Positions 44,905 to 54,032 of a DNA stretch of 64,000 nucleotides are shown piece after piece. Location: positions 1 through 64,000 of the forward strand of contig MGRG01000014.1 in assembly GCA_001798075.1 (NCBI GenBank), written 5' to 3'. The notes under the pieces are model-generated. The model saw nothing but the letters and a program-made list of their open reading frames with translations, was not told the origin of the DNA and did not search any database. Position numbers and translations under genes: made by a program. Origin of the DNA: Deltaproteobacteria bacterium RIFCSPHIGHO2_01_FULL_43_49. Its GTDB lineage: Bacteria > UBA10199 > SPLOWO2-01-44-7. Position 1 is the first letter of the stretch, and every line of letters starts with the position of its first letter.

Positions 44905-44979
44905 GCTCGGTACCTGGTCGCGGGCAAGGCTAATTAATTAAATCATTTCAATTAATTATAATAGTACCTGGTCGCGGTA
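44905..44979. repeat. Direct repeats flanking an AT palindrome upstream of ctaA
   Basis: GTACCTGGTCGCGG occurs twice (44910 and 44964), 54 nt apart, and between them TAATTAATTAAATCATTTCAATTAATTA forms an AT-rich hairpin. The second copy ends 5 nt before the ctaA ATG and leaves no Shine-Dalgarno motif. It may be a small insertion with target duplication, or a regulatory site. Confidence 0.7.
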
Positions 44980-44982
44980 TAG

Positions 44983-45849
44983 ATGAAAAAGCTATCTAGG
45001 ACATTGTTCTTGTTAGTTGCCTTAACTTATCTTTTAATCGTCTGGGGGGCGGTTGTGCGTTCCAGTGGGTCGGGACTGGGGTGTCCTGATTGGCCATTGT
45101 GTCATGGGCAAATTATTCCCCCGTTTCGAAAAGATGTTTTGATTGAATACACCCATCGTTTGTTAGCCTCACTCGTCGGGTTTTTAACGCTAGGTTTTGC
45201 AATCCTTGTTTGGCTTAAAAAGGAATTAAGGATTTTGATTGGAAAATGGTGCGGAGTGGCTTTGGCATTGCTTTTTGTTCAGGTCGGTTTGGGTGGTGTG
45301 ACTGTCAAAACGGAACTCCATCCTTATGTTGTCGCCACCCATTTGGGTGTAGCCCTCGTTTTTCTTGCGGTCATCTTTTACATGACACTTCTAGTGCGGA
45401 GCTGGACATCAGCACATCAGCACATCAGTACATCAGTACAAAAATCAATATGGTATCGCTTATCTCATTACACCCTTACTGTTCTATTTTTGCAGATGAT
45501 TCTCGGCAGTCTCGTTGCCGCGTCCAATGCAGGGCTTGCCTGCCCTGACTTTCCAACCTGTCAGGGGGCGTGGATTCCTCAACTCACAGGACTAGTTGGG
45601 CTTCACTTTTTACACCGTGTGGGAGCCCTTTTGGTTTTGTTTATGGTTTGCTTGCTTGTTGTTGGCAAATGGGGTAGGGGAGCCGTCCGCTTCATTTTTT
45701 TATTAGCGGTTTTTCAAATTTTGTTAGGCATTGGCAATGTGTTGTGGGGTCTTCCCCTCTGGATGAGAATTACCCACTTGGGCGTTGCTGTTCTGCTTTT
45801 TTTAGCGTTAATGGTCAGCACCTATGAACTTCGTCGCGAGTCTCAATAA
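44983..45849 (+). CDS. ctaA: Haem A synthase (CtaA/COX15)
   Basis: CtaA oxidises haem O to haem A for the aa3 oxidase. The 288-residue, eight-helix protein has conserved motifs GAVVRSSGSGLGCPDWPLCH, EYTHRLLASLVG, and in the second half NAGLACPDFPTCQGAW and HFLHRVGALLV, with His ligands in both halves. The loop SAHQHISTSVQ after helix 4 is encoded by a CATCAGCA repeat. It overlaps ctaB by 26 nt. Confidence 0.94.
   Translation: MKKLSRTLFLLVALTYLLIVWGAVVRSSGSGLGCPDWPLCHGQIIPPFRKDVLIEYTHRLLASLVGFLTLGFAILVWLKKELRILIGKWCGVALALLFVQVGLGGVTVKTELHPYVVATHLGVALVFLAVIFYMTLLVRSWTSAHQHISTSVQKSIWYRLSHYTLTVLFLQMILGSLVAASNAGLACPDFPTCQGAWIPQLTGLVGLHFLHRVGALLVLFMVCLLVVGKWGRGAVRFIFLLAVFQILLGIGNVLWGLPLWMRITHLGVAVLLFLALMVSTYELRRESQ
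45407..45441. repeat. 8-nt tandem repeat (CATCAGCA) inside ctaA
   Basis: Four units CATCAGCA CATCAGCA CATCAGTA CATCAGTA lie in tandem and encode AHQHISTSV in a cytosolic or periplasmic loop between two helices. The 8-nt period means single-unit changes would shift the frame. Confidence 0.92.
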
Positions 45850-46699
45850 TTATATTTCCCTCACCAAGCCGACCATTGTCATGTCGTTTGCCATCACCGG
45901 TTTGACGGCCATGGTTGTTGAAGGCTCGCTTTTACAGGAGCCTTTCAAATTTTTCTTCATTGTACTGGCCATTGTCTTCACGGCCGCTTCGGCAAACGCT
46001 TTTAATCAATATTTCGAACGGGACCTTGATGCGCAAATGGAGAGGACAAGAAATAGAAGGCCGCTTCCTCAAAATAAAATAAAACCGAGTCATGCACTTA
46101 TTTTTAGCATCTTGATTGGTTTCATAGCCGTTTTTTATTTAAGCTTTTGGGTAAATTTTTTAAGTGCCGCTGTAGCCCTGGGGACAATTGTTTTTTACGC
46201 CTTTTTTTACACACTTTGGCTAAAACCCAGAACTCCTTATAATATCGTTATTGGCGGGGCGGCAGGGGCAACAGCGCCACTCATCGGCTGGGCTGCGGCA
46301 ACCAATCATGTTTCTTTCACCGCATGGCTGATGTTTCTCATCATTTTTATGTGGACCCCGCCGCATTTTTGGGCCCTCGCACTTTGTGTGAAAGATCAGT
46401 ATGCAAAAGCCGGGATTCCCATGTTGCCTGTGGTGAAAGGCGATGAGAGGACTCGCACAGAAATTTTTTGGTACAGTTTAATCATGGTACCCTTAACGCT
46501 CTCTCTTGTTTTGTTGGGAGAGGTGAGTTGGATCTATTCTTTGGTGGCATTTGCATTGGGTCTCCTTTTTGTTCAAAAAGCTTGGGTTGTGAAGACACAA
46601 AAAACCCAAAAAGCGGCCTATAGTCTCTTTGGGTTTTCGATCGCCTATTTAATGATTTTATTTCTTGTGATGATTATTGATTCTAAGATTTTACATTAA
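45824..46699 (+). CDS. ctaB: Protoheme IX farnesyltransferase (haem O synthase)
   Basis: CtaB attaches farnesyl to haem B, the step before CtaA. It is a UbiA-family membrane protein, 291 residues, about nine TM helices. The prenyl-diphosphate motif NAFNQYFERDLDAQMERTRN and RRPLP are diagnostic, with MWTPPHFWALALCVKDQYAK as second motif. The start lies within the ctaA end. Together ctaA and ctaB supply haem A for the coxABCD enzyme upstream. Confidence 0.95.
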   Translation: MNFVASLNNYISLTKPTIVMSFAITGLTAMVVEGSLLQEPFKFFFIVLAIVFTAASANAFNQYFERDLDAQMERTRNRRPLPQNKIKPSHALIFSILIGFIAVFYLSFWVNFLSAAVALGTIVFYAFFYTLWLKPRTPYNIVIGGAAGATAPLIGWAAATNHVSFTAWLMFLIIFMWTPPHFWALALCVKDQYAKAGIPMLPVVKGDERTRTEIFWYSLIMVPLTLSLVLLGEVSWIYSLVAFALGLLFVQKAWVVKTQKTQKAAYSLFGFSIAYLMILFLVMIIDSKILH

Positions 46700-46800
46700 T
46701 TATTTATTTTAAGTTATTGATATTTATAGATTTATCCATTAATAAGGTATTGGGGCAAAACTAAAAAATCTCAATAAAATTGATTGGTTAAAGGATCCCC

Positions 46801-46829
46801 TTGACATTTTGCCAGGGCTGTAAGAAATA
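46801..46829 (+). promoter_or_regulatory. Candidate rRNA operon promoter
   Basis: A perfect -35 TTGACA (46801) is followed 17 nt later by a weak -10 GAAATA (46824). It lies about 220 nt upstream of the 16S start, in the only long non-coding stretch before the operon. Prediction only; the -10 match is poor. Confidence 0.45.
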
Positions 46830-46943
46830 GCCCCACACGCTGAAGTAGAATTAGGGGTGAAGTCGCCCTTCTAGTTTTGTTCCTTCAGATCAAGTAAGTT
46901 TTTGAGACCGCTGTCCAAAGCGGACGGCGGACTTTTCGCAATT

Positions 46944-46955
46944 TGCTCTTTGAAA
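46944..46955 (+). promoter_or_regulatory. rrn leader boxA antiterminator
   Basis: TGCTCTTTGAAA matches the boxA consensus TGCTCTTTAACA, the Nus-factor loading site that prevents Rho termination in rRNA operons. A second boxA-like GCTCTTTGACAATTT lies in the 16S-23S spacer. Confidence 0.85.
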
Positions 46956-46990
46956 ACTAAATAGCGAGAATTCTATGCCAGAAAGTAAGT
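46955..46990 (+). promoter_or_regulatory. 16S precursor processing stem, 5' strand
   Basis: AACTAAATAGCG and GCCAGAAAGTAAGT in the leader are complementary to ACTTACTTCTGGCTAGACGC and TATTTAGTT after 16S (49444-49472). The pair encloses the 16S gene, as expected for the RNase III processing stem. Confidence 0.85.
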
Positions 46991-46996
46991 GGGCTT

Positions 46997-47021
46997 CCCG
47001 CACTTTCATTGAAAGTGTGGG
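46997..47021 (+). repeat. CCCGCACTTTC hairpin, leader copy
   Basis: CCCGCACTTTC-ATT-GAAAGTGTGGG forms a hairpin in the rRNA leader. Closely similar hairpins occur in all three group I introns of this operon (48614, 52249, 53154). Confidence 0.85.
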
Positions 47022-47401
47022 ATGACTGTCATTCTTTAAGAAGTAAACTCCAAATATAACTGGAGAGTTTGATTCTGGCTCAGAACGAACGCTGGCGGCG
47101 TGCTTAACACATGCAAGTCGAACGGGAAAATCCCCGCAAGGGGATGAGTACAGTGGCGCACGGGTGCGTAACACGTAGGTAACCTACCTGTTGTTGGGGA
47201 ACAACCTGTCGAAAGACGGGCTAATTCCGCGTAAGTTGGCATCATGAAAATGATGTCAAGAAAGATGGCCTCTGCTTGCAAGCTATCGACGACAGATGGG
47301 CCTGCGCCCGATTAGCTAGTTGGTAGGGTAACGGCCTACCAAGGCTTCGATCGGTAGTTGGTCTGAGAGGACGACCAGCCACACTGGCACTGAAATACGG
47401 G

Positions 47402-47463
<62 letters not shown>

Positions 47464-47742
47464 AACGCCGCGTGAGCGATGAAGGCCTTCGGGTCGTAAA
47501 GCTCTGTCAGAGGGGACGAAAACTCAGTGGAAATAATACTCCATTGAATTGACGGTACCCTCAGAGGAAGCACCGGCTAACTCTGTGCCAGCAGCCGCGG
47601 TAATACAGAGGGTGCGAGCGTTGTTCGGAGTTACTGGGCGTAAAGCGCATGTAGGCGGATAGAGAAGTCGGGTGTGAAATCCCTGGGCTTAACCCAGGAA
47701 CTGCGCCCGAAACCATCTATCTAGAGTTCAGTAGGGGAGCGG

Positions 47743-47803
<61 letters not shown>

Positions 47804-47841
47804 CCGCTCTGGGCTGTAACTGACGCTGAGGTGCGAAAGCT

Positions 47842-47877
<36 letters not shown>

Positions 47878-47950
47878 AGCTGTAAACGATGGGTACTAGG
47901 TGTCGGAGGAATTGACCCCTTCGGTGCCGTAAGCTAACGCATTAAGTACC

Positions 47951-48028
<78 letters not shown>

Positions 48029-48117
48029 CAATTCGACGCAACGCGAAAAACCTTACCTAGACTTGACATCTATCGAACCTTGTAGAGATACGAGGGTGCC
48101 CGCAAGGGAGCGATAAG

Positions 48118-48149
<32 letters not shown>

Positions 48150-48156
48150 TGTGAAG

Positions 48157-48190
<34 letters not shown>

Positions 48191-48243
48191 ATCCTTAGTT
48201 GCTAACAGGTTAAGCTGAGCACTCTAGGGAGACTGCCGGTGTC

Positions 48244-48275
<32 letters not shown>

Positions 48276-48370
48276 CTCATGGCCTTTATGTCTAGGGCGA
48301 CACACGTGCTACAATGGCTGGTACAAAGGGTTGCCAAACCGTAAGGTGGAGCTAATCTCAAAAAACCAGT

Positions 48371-48409
<39 letters not shown>

Positions 48410-48442
48410 CTGGAATCGCTAGTAATCGCTGATCAGAACGCA

Positions 48443-48488
<46 letters not shown>

Positions 48489-48613
48489 CGAAAGCGGAGT
48501 ATACCAGAAGTCCCGCCTTAAAACGGGCCCAAGGTATGATTCGTGATTGGGGTGAAGTTTAACGGCTTCCTATAGAAGTAATTCTATAGTAAAACTCAAC
48601 TATATCGGTGAAC

Positions 48614-48640
48614 CCCCGCACTTTTTAGAAAAGTGCCGGG
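48614..48640 (+). repeat. CCCGCACTTTC hairpin, 16S intron copy
   Basis: CCCCGCACTTTTTAGAAAAG followed by TGCCGGG forms a hairpin in the 5' part of the intron, matching the leader hairpin at 46997. Confidence 0.75.
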
Positions 48641-48672
48641 CAACGCCGAGGGAAGTTGGGCTAGGAGCTAGG

Positions 48673-49251
48673 ATGTCTCAAACCCGATTTGGAAATCAGA
48701 TCAAGCAAGCGACATTAACACCTTTTGAAAAAGAGGTGATTGATGGTTGTTTGCTGGGTGATGGAACACTGACCAAATCAGGAAAGGAGTACCGTTTAAG
48801 AATAGAGCATGCTCTCAAAGATCGAGAGTATGTTTCGTGGAAGTTTGAAAAACTAAAACGGCTCTGCATTTCAGATGTTCAATATGTATCAAATCATGAT
48901 TCAACGCGATTTGGTACGGTTGGACATCCCGAAATAACTGTTTTGAGACAAAAATGGTATCGCCCCGTAAAACAAGTTCCAGAAGATTTGGTGTTAACAC
49001 CAATCATGTTGGCAATTTGGTTTATGGATGACGGTACTAAGCATCGGGATACAGTTGACATCTCGGTGCACAGCTTTTCAGAGCAAAGCCTTCATCTTTT
49101 GCAGAAACAGGTTTCACTATTGGGTATTAAGACCACTGTGAATTCAGATGGAAAAGGGAAGAGACTCTACATTTTAAAGAAAAGTTATCCTAGTTTTAAA
49201 AGACTTACTAAACCCTACATTTTGAAATGTATGGAACGTAAGTTGCCTTAA
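48673..49251 (+). CDS. LAGLIDADG homing endonuclease encoded in the 16S intron
   Basis: The 192-residue protein has two LAGLIDADG motifs: VIDGCLLGDGTL at residue 24 and LAIWFMDDGTK at residue 115, so it should act as a monomer cutting intronless 16S alleles at the insertion site. AGGAGCTAGG precedes the ATG. It lies entirely within the intron. Catalytic acidic residues (GDGT, DDGT) are intact, suggesting a recent or active element. Confidence 0.93.
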   Translation: MSQTRFGNQIKQATLTPFEKEVIDGCLLGDGTLTKSGKEYRLRIEHALKDREYVSWKFEKLKRLCISDVQYVSNHDSTRFGTVGHPEITVLRQKWYRPVKQVPEDLVLTPIMLAIWFMDDGTKHRDTVDISVHSFSEQSLHLLQKQVSLLGIKTTVNSDGKGKRLYILKKSYPSFKRLTKPYILKCMERKLP

Positions 49252-49443
49252 CCCCGTAGAGACTATACGTTGGCCCCCGCTAAAGCGGGGTGAAGACATA
49301 GTCCGACACCCTCAGTAATGAGGGAAAGAAGGAAAAAACAGATGCGTAACAAGGTATCCGTACCGGAAGGTGCGGATGGATCACCTCCTTTCTAAGTTGA
49401 AAATGATTCGCCACTTCACATGGCGAATCTATTCCCGGTCAAA

Positions 49444-49472
49444 ACTTACTTCTGGCTAGACGCTATTTAGTT
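49444..49472 (+). promoter_or_regulatory. 16S precursor processing stem, 3' strand
   Basis: ACTTACTTCTGGCTAGACGC and TATTTAGTT pair with the leader segment at 46955-46990 around 16S rRNA. Confidence 0.85.
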
Positions 49473-49557
49473 TTTTAAGGGCAAAGAATTGTTCTTTTAT
49501 AGTCATTGTTGAGATGGATTAGGGGGACACCGGCCTTATCTTCATGGTGTCGAATCC

Positions 49558-49631
<74 letters not shown>

Positions 49632-49653
49632 CAAAATTTGCTTCGCAAGTTTT

Positions 49654-49726
49654 GGGGCCATAGCTCAACTGGGAGAGCGCTAGCTTTGCAAGCTAGAGGT
49701 CGTCGGTTCGATCCCGACTGGCTCCA
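49654..49726 (+). tRNA. tRNA-Ala(TGC)
   Basis: Acceptor GGGGCCA/TGGCTCC, anticodon stem CTAGC/GCTAG with loop TTTGCAA (anticodon TGC), T arm GTCGG-TTCGATC-CCGAC. It is the second spacer tRNA, 22 nt after tRNA-Ile. No CCA encoded. Confidence 0.96.
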
Positions 49727-49861
49727 CAAAAATTTTCGTTCTTTAAAAAATTTAAACTTCATCGTGAATGAAACAGCGATGGGGGGTGTTGGGGGGAGAA
49801 ATCAAGATCTCCACCCAACTTTAGCAAGCATCCCCGCCTTGGCGGGGTGCGAGCGAATAAA

Positions 49862-49877
49862 GCTCTTTGACAATTTA
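49862..49877 (+). promoter_or_regulatory. Spacer boxA antiterminator
   Basis: GCTCTTTGACAATTTA is close to the boxA consensus and lies between tRNA-Ala and 23S, the usual place of a second boxA. Confidence 0.8.
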
Positions 49878-49897
49878 ATATGAAGTAAACGAGTAGA

Positions 49898-49935
49898 TCG
49901 AAATTATTGACGTCATACAATTTTGAACTGGGTCT
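49898..49935 (+). promoter_or_regulatory. 23S precursor processing stem, 5' strand
   Basis: CGTCATACAATTTTGAACTG and GGTC pair with GGCCCAGTTTGATATTTTAT and GACG downstream of 23S (53676-53711). The flanking TCGAAAT also pairs with ATTTCGA. Confidence 0.8.
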
Positions 49936-50435
49936 TGACTAAAAAGAATTTGGTCAAGCTATTAAGAGCACATGGTGGATGCCTAGGCGTCTAGAGGCGA
50001 TGAAGGACGTGTCCAGCTGCGATAAGCTTCGGGGAGCTGCCAAGAGAGCTTTGATCCGAAGATTTCCGAATGAGGAAACTCTCATCGGGTCATACCGATG
50101 AATCCCGAGATTGAATACATAGATTTCGGGAAGTAAACTCCGGGAACTGAAACATCTCATGTACCGGAAGGAAAAGAAATCAACGAGATTCCCCGAGTAG
50201 TGGCGAGCGAAAGGGGAAGAGCCTAAACTTGCTCCACTTCGGTGGGGTGAGGGTTGCGGGACCTCAATATGGGACCAACAAGAGTAGATGAACGGCATGG
50301 GAAGGCCGGCCACAGAGCGTGATAGCCGCGTAATCAACATTTGAGTTGGCCCTAGAGGTATCCCAAGTACCACGGGACACGAGAAATCCTGTGGGAATCT
50401 GGGGAGACCATTCTCCAAGGCTAAATACTCCTAGA

Positions 50436-50471
<36 letters not shown>

Positions 50472-51066
50472 GGAAGAACCCCGAAAGGGGAGGTCAGTGA
50501 ACCTGAAACCATGTGCTTACAAGCAGTCAGAGCACTATGCCCCGCCGCAAGGCGGGATAGGTGTGATGGCGTGCCTTTTGCATAATGAGCCAGTGAGTTA
50601 CTGTCGCATGCAAGGTTAATCCCTTAAGGGGAGAAGCCGTAGCGAAAGCGAGTCCGAAATGGGCGAATTAGTATGCGGTAGTAGACCCGAAACCAGTTGC
50701 GATCTATCCATGGCCAGGGTGAAGTCTTGGTAACACAAGATGGAGGCCCGAACTGGTGGACGTTGAAAAGTCCTCGGATGAGTTGTGGATAGGAGTGAAA
50801 GGCTAATCAAGCCTGGAGATAGCTGGTTCTCCTCGAAATATATTGAGGTATAGCCTCATGTTAATACTGTCGGAGGTAGAGCACTGGATGGACTAGAGGT
50901 CTTACCGGACTATCAAACCCAACCAAACTCCGAATGCCGACAAGTTCTGCATGGGAGGCAGACCGTAGGGGATAAGCTCTATGGTCGAGAGGGAAAAAGC
51001 CCAGACCGTCAGCTAAGGTCCCAAAATCATACTTAAGTGGTTAAGGATGTGGAAGCGCACAGACAA

Positions 51067-51097
<31 letters not shown>

Positions 51098-52079
51098 TAA
51101 AGAAAGCGTAACAGCTCACTGGTCAAGTGAGTCTGCGCCGAAAATGTAACGGGGCTCAAAGTATGTACCGAAGCTACGGGTGTAAAAGTTTCTTCGGAAA
51201 TTTTTACGCGGTAGAGGAGCATTCCGTATGCCTGTGAAGGGTCATCGTGAGGAGGCCTGGAGGTATCGGAAGAGATTATGCTGGCATAAGTAGCGATTAA
51301 ACGCGTGAGAAACGCGTTCGCCGAAATTCTAAGGTTTCCTGGGGAAGGTTAATCCGCCCAGGGTGAGTCGGGTCCTAAGCTGAGGCTGAAAGGCGTAGGC
51401 GATGGACATCCGGTTAATATTCCGGAACCGCTGTTTGCATGTTATGCAACGGAGTGACAGATTGGGATAGTTCAGCCCCCTGATGGATGGGGGTTCAAAC
51501 GCGTAGGAAGATCCGCCAGGCAAAATCCAGTGGATCAATTCCAAGGCGTGATGTCGACCTGGATCGCAAGTGAAAGGGAAGTGATTGAATCCTGGTTTCA
51601 AGAAAAGCTTCGTTGTGATGTAGATGGCGCCCGTACCGTAAACGGACACACGTAGAAAGGGAGAATATCCCAAGGCGCTTGAGAGAATTCTGGTCAAGGA
51701 ACTCTGCAAATTAACGTCGTAACTTCGGAAGAAGACGTGATCTTTAAAGTGTAGGTGCACAACCGAAGCTTTGAAGATTCGCAGCGAAATGGTGGCGGCG
51801 ACTGTTTATCAAAAACACAGGGCTGTGCAAAGTCGTGAAGACGACGTATACGGCCTGACGCTTGCCCGGTGCTGGAAGGTTAAGGCAAGGGGTCAATCTC
51901 GCAAGAGGTGAAGCTCTGAACCGAAGCCCCAGTAAACGGCGGCGGTAACTATAACAACGGTTGTAGTTATAAAATTCAGCTATATGCGGGAAAGTCTGGT
52001 TAGTATCGGATGATACTCGTTGGGTTTCAGCCCAGCAGTAAAAATGCATCCGTGCAGGCAATCCGCAGGAAAGACTTGG

Positions 52080-52142
52080 AAAATTTAAAATTCAAAATGC
52101 AAAGTGCAAAACCACAATGCAAAATGAAAAATTTCAGTTTTC
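52080..52142. repeat. AT-rich short-repeat array in the L1917 intron
   Basis: AAAATTTAAAATTCAAAATG, CAAAGTGCAAAACCACAATG and CAAAATGAAAAATTTCAG repeat a CAAAATG-like unit inside a peripheral loop of the intron. Same repeat type as the gene spacer at 23672. Confidence 0.85.
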
Positions 52143-52247
52143 TCAAGAATCCTCAGAGACTATACGCTGAATCCGATTCCACTGAATCGGAATGATATAG
52201 TCCGAACCCTGTGGCGACATAGGGAGATAGTCTGAAAGGACTATCCG

Positions 52248-52273
52248 CCCCGCACTTTCAAGAAAGTGCGGGG
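52248..52273 (+). repeat. CCCGCACTTTC hairpin, L1917 intron copy
   Basis: CCCCGCACTTTC-AA-GAAAGTGCGGGG is a perfect 12-bp hairpin near the intron 3' end (P9 region), matching the leader hairpin at 46997. Confidence 0.88.
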
Positions 52274-52313
52274 TTATTAAAGTAACAACGCGAACCGTCC
52301 TAAGGTAGCGAAG

Positions 52314-52346
<33 letters not shown>

Positions 52347-52979
52347 AGCGTAACGACTGCCACACTGTCTCGACCGGAAGCTCAGCGAAATTGTATTGGC
52401 CGTGCAGATGCGGTCTACCCGCGGCAAGACGGAAAGACCCTGTGCACCTTTACTATAACTTGGCAGTGAATTTCGGGCTTGTTTGTGTAGGATAGGTGGG
52501 AGCCTTTGAAACCGGGGCGCTAGCTTCGGTGGAGGCAACCTTGAAATACCACCCTGACTATTCTGGAATTCTAACTGACACCCCTAATCGGGGTGCAGGA
52601 CACTGTCTGGCGGGTAGTTTATCTGGGGCGGATTCCTCCCAAAAAGTAACGGAGGAGTGCGAAGGTCACCTCAGGCTGATTGGAAACCAGCCGTCGAGCG
52701 TAAGAGCATAAGGTGGCTTGACTGCGAGACTGACAAGTCGAGCAGGTACGAAAGTAGGCTTTAGTGATCCGGTGGTCCCGCATGGAAGGGCCATCGCTCA
52801 TCGGACAAAAGGTACGCCGGGGATAACAAATGTTGTCCCGTTTGACAGGTAACTGTCAGACAAAGTATATGGCTTATAACGGGGAAGCCCAAATTTGTTG
52901 CGATATTAAGGGTATCGCGCTGTCGTCACTTGATGACAAAACAGATGGGTAATCCCGTGGGAAGTCGCGCGGCATAGCT

Positions 52980-53042
52980 ACGAAATCAAAAATAAAAGTG
53001 TAAAGATCAAAATTTTTGAGTTTTGATTTTTGAGATTTGGTC
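52980..53042. repeat. AT-rich inverted short-repeat array in the L2449 intron
   Basis: GAAATCAAAAATAAAAGTG and GATCAAAATTTTTGAG are followed by the complementary TTTTGATTTTTGAGATTT, giving a long AT hairpin in a peripheral domain. Same style as the array at 23672. Confidence 0.85.
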
Positions 53043-53151
53043 TTGTTGCGAAGCAGCGTTGACCCCGTAACGACTTCATTCGTAATGAATGGGATGGGTG
53101 TTACTTGTGAGAAAAATTTCGCAAAATCTATGACATCCATAATACGCCATA

Positions 53152-53180
53152 CTCCCACACGTTCATGGAAAGTGCGGGAT
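53152..53180 (+). repeat. CCCGCACTTTC hairpin, L2449 intron copy (imperfect)
   Basis: CTCCCACACGTTCATGGAAA followed by GTGCGGGAT forms an imperfect hairpin similar to those at 46997, 48614 and 52248. Confidence 0.65.
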
Positions 53181-53259
53181 GATGATATAGTCTATACTTA
53201 TCGAAAGATAAGATAAATTGAACAGGCTGATCGCTTCCAAGAGTTCATATCGACGAAGC

Positions 53260-53303
<44 letters not shown>

Positions 53304-53305
53304 CT

Positions 53306-53381
<76 letters not shown>

Positions 53382-53415
53382 CCTATCTGCCGTGGGCGTA
53401 GGAAACTTGAGGGGG

Positions 53416-53448
<33 letters not shown>

Positions 53449-53508
53449 CACCTCTGGTGTACCAGTTATCGTGCCAACGGTAAGCGCTGGGTAGCCATGT
53501 GCGGTGGT

Positions 53509-53539
<31 letters not shown>

Positions 53540-53675
53540 ACGCCCCAAGATTAGGTTTCCCCATCAGACCACTCGAAGATGACGAGTTTGATAGGCGGGA
53601 GGTGGAAGCGCTGCGAGGCGTTTGAGCCAACCCGTACTAATTGGTCGATTGGCTTGGCCTTATATTTTTTAGCGA

Positions 53676-53711
53676 GGCCCAGTTTGATATTTTATGACGA
53701 TTTGATTTCGA
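53676..53711 (+). promoter_or_regulatory. 23S precursor processing stem, 3' strand
   Basis: GGCCCAGTTTGATATTTTAT and GACGATTTGATTTCGA complement the segment at 49898-49935. Confidence 0.8.
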
Positions 53712-53733
53712 TTTTTGAAAACGTTTACAAGCT

Positions 53734-53850
53734 TCTGGTGGCTATACCAAGAGGGCTACACCCGATCCCATTCCGAACTCGGAAGTTAAGCCTCTTAGGG
53801 CCGATGGTACTACAGGCCATAGTCTGTGGGAGAGTAGGTCGTCGCCAGAT
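53734..53850 (+). rRNA. rrf: 5S ribosomal RNA
   Basis: TCTGGTGGCTATACCAAGAG opens the gene, CACCCGATCCCATTCCGAAC and TCGGAAGTTAAGCCTCTTAG are the conserved loop B/C region, and GGGAGAGTAGGTCGTCGCCA closes helix I. It is 117 nt long, last gene of the rrn operon. Confidence 0.96.
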
Positions 53851-53857
53851 TTAATTT

Positions 53858-53896
53858 AAACCCCGTTCATTGCAAAGTGGACGGGGTTTTATTTTT
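53858..53896 (+). terminator. Intrinsic terminator of the rrn operon
   Basis: AAACCCCGTTCA and TGGACGGGGTTTT form a stem over the loop TTGCAAAG, followed by ATTTTTTTG. It lies 8 nt after 5S rRNA. Confidence 0.9.
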
Positions 53897-53925
53897 TTGT
53901 TATCAATAAGCACCATTACGAGGTG

Positions 53926-54023
53926 GTGAAAAAGTAGCGGGTCCTGCCCCTCCGTGTTTCTGTGGGGGCCCCTAACAAAACCCCACAGCAACACTGCGGG
54001 CCACCCGCTACTTTTTCGCTACT
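53926..54023. repeat. A-family palindrome, copy A3
   Basis: Arms GAAAAAGTAGC/GCTACTTTTTC enclose GGGTCCTGCCCCTCCGTG ... GGGCCACCC, with inner stem GTGTTTCTGTGGGG/CCCCACAGCAACAC. The sequence is about 85 percent like A1, but arm bases differ in matched pairs (AT versus GC at the arm base). It lies between the rrn terminator and surE. Confidence 0.92.
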
Positions 54024-54032
54024 ATCATATAT

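Larger units (their letters stand above)
48559..49344 (+). ncRNA. Group I intron in 16S rRNA at E. coli position 1495
   Basis: The 5' exon ends GAAGU and pairs with the internal guide GCUUC (48565-48569) to form P1 with the hallmark U.G at the splice site. The intron ends in G (49344), followed by CGTAACAAGG. Core-like segments GGGCAACGCCGAGGG, GTAGAGACTATACG and GACATAGTCC fit P4/P6 and P7. The intron carries a homing endonuclease ORF. The insertion lies two bases after A1493 of the decoding site. Confidence 0.92.
51953..52292 (+). ncRNA. Group I intron in 23S rRNA at E. coli position 1917
   Basis: The 5' exon UAACUAU pairs fully with guide GUAGUUA (51963-51969), ending in U.G. P10 pairs CGGUU (51958-51962) with the 3' exon AACCG. 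The core has CAGAGACTATACGC and GATATAGTCCGA. It ends in G at 52292. No endonuclease ORF: a peripheral loop instead holds an AT-rich short-repeat array. The site, between U1917 and A1918 in helix 69, is the one used by the Coxiella burnetii Cbu.L1917 intron. Confidence 0.92.
52825..53220 (+). ncRNA. Group I intron in 23S rRNA at E. coli position 2449
   Basis: The 5' exon GGGAU pairs with guide GUCCC (52835-52839) with a terminal U.G. P10 pairs UGUU (52831-52834) with the 3' exon AACA. The intron ends in G (53220) and contains GATATAGTCTATAC of the P7 strand. It has no endonuclease ORF and carries an AT-rich inverted short repeat. The site lies between U2449 and A2450 in the peptidyl-transferase ring. 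Confidence 0.9.

Noticed and set aside
52010-52195. 61-residue plus-strand ORF in the L1917 intron as a possible homing endonuclease
   Set aside because: No LAGLIDADG, GIY-YIG or HNH motif; most of it is encoded by intron core and an AT-rich repeat.
52874-53158. 94-residue minus-strand ORF in the L2449 intron
   Set aside because: No endonuclease motif, no ribosome-binding site; overlaps intron core and a repeat.
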